Assembly: GCA_964346075.1 (NCBI GenBank)
Contig: CAYFTH010000141.1
Coordinates: 1 to 6,358 of the forward strand
DNA from: Brumimicrobium sp964346075
GTDB taxonomy: Bacteria; Bacteroidota; Bacteroidia; Flavobacteriales_D; Crocinitomicaceae
Reading direction: 5' to 3'
DNA: 6,358 nt
Part shown: positions 5,593 to 6,358 of the stretch, piece after piece
Layout of the letters: each line of letters begins with the position of its first letter
Position numbering within the stretch: the first letter of the stretch is position 1
Program-made: the position numbers and the translations under genes
The notes under the pieces: generated by a model
Database searches by the model: none
The model's input: the letters and a program-made list of their open reading frames with translations, nothing else
What the model was told of the DNA's origin: nothing

Positions 5593-5635
5593 GCAGGTGA
5601 CTTTGAGAGTCTCAGCCACCTGCGGCTTTTTCTTT
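5593..5635 (+). terminator. second hairpin followed by T-rich tract on plus strand
   Basis: GCAGGTG at 5593-5599 pairs with CACCTGC at 5617-5623, with a small inner TGAG/CTCA stem, and a T-rich tract follows on the plus strand only. No plus-strand gene is known to end here. On the minus strand it would be a leader hairpin just ahead of the terminator at 5550-5584. Confidence 0.45.
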
Positions 5636-5644
5636 GAGATCACA

Positions 5645-5676
5645 CAAATAGAAAAAATAGTGATTTTTTCAGGAAA
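5645..5676 (-). promoter_or_regulatory. candidate Bacteroidetes-type promoter
   Basis: On the minus strand TCTATTTG (5652-5645) matches TAnnTTTG at 5 of 6 fixed positions, and TTTC (5676-5673) lies 20 bases upstream as a near match to the -33 TTTG. A transcript from here would carry both hairpins between 5550 and 5623 before reaching A. Confidence 0.25.
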
Positions 5677-5722
5677 TTGGTTAGAGGTGGAGCGATCACG
5701 CATATTAAAACTGATTGAGTTG

Positions 5723-5776
5723 AAGACAACCGGACTTCTCTCCGTCGGTTGACGGATTCGAAGTGACGGTTGTCTT
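5723..5776. repeat. long nested stem-loop (54 bases)
   Basis: AAGACAACCG at 5723-5732 pairs perfectly with CGGTTGTCTT at 5767-5776. Inside, ACTTC (5734-5738) pairs with GAAGT (5760-5764) and CCGTC (5742-5746) with GACGG (5751-5755), closing a four-base loop. Three stacked stems of this kind suggest a structured RNA or an extragenic palindromic element. No long T-run follows on either strand, so it is not a simple terminator. Confidence 0.6.
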
Positions 5777-5848
5777 GGGTGAATGTGTCGTCGCGCTGCG
5801 CGACGAATGAACAAAAAGTAAAATGCTTATCCGTTTGTTTACCCAAGA
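5773..5848. repeat. second structured element with GC-rich inner hairpin
   Basis: TCGTCGCGC at 5788-5796 is mirrored by GCGCGACGA at 5798-5806, a 9-base inverted repeat with one base between. It is enclosed by a second stem, TCTTGGGT (5773-5780) with ACCCAAGA (5841-5848), which can be extended inward with wobble pairs on the plus strand. This base stem shares four bases with the preceding stem-loop, so the two structures compete at the join. Confidence 0.55.
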
Positions 5849-5857
5849 TTGATTTTT

Positions 5858-6157
5858 ACTACACATAAAGGCTAGTCATTTGTTTCTCCCCCACTGCGAC
5901 AGGCTCAGTTCAGCGCTTTGGAGGGGGCTAGAGGACTATTTTACTTACAAGTCAATGATCGACAAATTTTTAATCTTATTTTTTCGAAAAACGGGTTAGT
6001 TATTTATTGTGTTTGCTCTAACTATTATCCTCCCCCTAGCCCCCTCCAAAGGGGGAAGTGTGATCAACTAACCTACTACACAAAAAGGCCAGTCCTTTAT
6101 TTCTCTCTAGAGCGCTGTGCCGAGCATTTCGAGGTAGGGGAAGCTTGACCAACTAAC
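5858..6157. repeat. cluster of degenerate interspersed repeats
   Basis: A 31-base direct repeat occurs at 5858-5888 and 6075-6105 (27 of 31 bases match; core ACTACACA). A 21-base repeat occurs at 6052-6072 and 6137-6157 (18 of 21; ends CAACTAAC). A perfect 16-base inverted repeat, CTTTGGAGGGGGCTAG at 5916-5931 and its complement at 6036-6051, encloses about 104 AT-rich bases. A GACAGGCTCAG core lies at 5898-5908. Such G-run and GACAGGCTCAG elements are, from my recollection, common between genes in Bacteroidetes. The layout suggests two copies of one unit, the first broken by an insertion. No transposase is present, and no gene is supported in this stretch. Confidence 0.65.
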
Positions 6158-6252
6158 TTTTTCCTTAATGATAGGAATTCCAATCTCTACTTTGAAAAAG
6201 AGGTTAACAACTAGTTACAAATTGCCCTATTCACGCCCTTTCTCACTACTCA
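6158..6252. other. spacer after the TolC-like gene, nothing recognised
   Basis: This AT-rich spacer follows the stop of the TolC-like gene. I found no convincing terminator; CTCT and AGAG around a short T-run form only a weak stem. It holds no reading frame that I can support. Confidence 0.5.
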
Positions 6253-6358
6253 CTAATTCCCGAAAACTCCCGTCAGCAACGCCACATTTATCTGCGCCGT
6301 CCTATAATCCATATACGCCTGAATCAATCGTCGTCGCGCTTCAACGACACTCTGCTGA
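6253..6358 (-). CDS. TolC-like outer-membrane efflux protein, C-terminal end only
   Basis: Only the last 34 codons and the TAG stop (6255-6253) are in the window; the rest lies beyond the right edge. The visible residues read Q-Q-S-V-V-E-A-R-R-R-L, then I-Q-A-Y-M-D-Y-R-T-A-Q, and end in I-N-V-A-L-L-T-G-V-F-G-N. A long helix with A-x-x-D-Y and then L-x-x-L-T-G at the very end is the normal C-terminus of TolC/OprM-type channels, which link inner-membrane pumps to the outside. The call rests on this short segment, so the subfamily and substrate cannot be told. It is on the same strand as the barrel-lipoprotein array but 779 bases away with a strong terminator between, so I infer it is a separate transcription unit. 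Confidence 0.6.
   Translation of the reverse strand, partial: QQSVVEARRRLIQAYMDYRTAQINVALLTGVFGN

Noticed and set aside
5593..5625. GGCTGAGA followed by ACCTG on the minus strand, recalling a TPP riboswitch
   Set aside because: The rest of the TPP core (the TGGATAAT and CCAGCG segments) is missing, the ACCTG is locked in a perfect stem, and no thiamine-related gene follows.
5740..5775. TTCGAATCC on the minus strand, like a tRNA T-loop
   Set aside because: The five bases on each side do not pair as a T-stem, and no acceptor, D or anticodon arm can be found around it.
5446..5814. Open frame of 122 codons on the minus strand overlapping the start of A
   Set aside because: It runs through the terminator hairpins and palindromes and has no domain-like pattern, and it overlaps the well-supported A gene.
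5858..6157. CRISPR array
   Set aside because: Each repeat occurs only twice, copies are imperfect, spacing is irregular and no cas gene is seen.

Overview
This looks like a chromosomal fragment from a Bacteroidetes bacterium (phylum inferred, genus not recognised). The evidence is moderately AT-rich DNA, no convincing Shine-Dalgarno sites, many small lipoproteins and small outer-membrane barrel proteins, a glutamine directly after nearly every predicted signal-peptidase I cut, and interspersed repeats built on GGAGGGGGCTAG and GACAGGCTCAG cores. All genes are on the minus strand, so transcription runs from right to left.

At the right edge (6253-6358) is the C-terminus of a TolC-like outer-membrane efflux protein. 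It is followed by 779 bases without a gene (5474-6252). This stretch holds a cluster of degenerate direct and inverted repeats (5858-6157), a strongly structured block with two large stem-loops (5723-5848), two terminator-like hairpins (5550-5623) and candidate promoters.

From 5473 to the left edge runs a tandem array made from five paralogous families. A is a barrel protein of 194 residues. B is a barrel protein of 171-178 residues. E is a barrel protein of about 172 residues. C is a lipoprotein of about 126 residues. D is a lipoprotein of about 158 residues with a conserved CTYCH motif. In transcription order the array reads A B C D / A' B' E' C' D' / (remnant of C'') D'' / E''. A, B and E appear to be one superfamily, sharing an N-terminal motif of the form G-h-S-h-x-S-G-h-G-h-S-Y-R/K-Y/K. 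Inside modules the genes touch or overlap (TAAATG, ATGA and 2-8 base gaps), which suggests translationally coupled operons. Larger gaps lie at module boundaries: 44, 128 and 87 bases.

The array has been shaped by duplication, by apparent gene conversion between D' and D'', and by deletion of most of C''. The inferred working unit is a set of small outer-membrane barrels made together with two lipoproteins, possibly as an envelope complex. No family has a function I can name. The best biochemical clue is the CXXCH motif, which is the c-type haem attachment signature, near the N-terminus of all three D lipoproteins.
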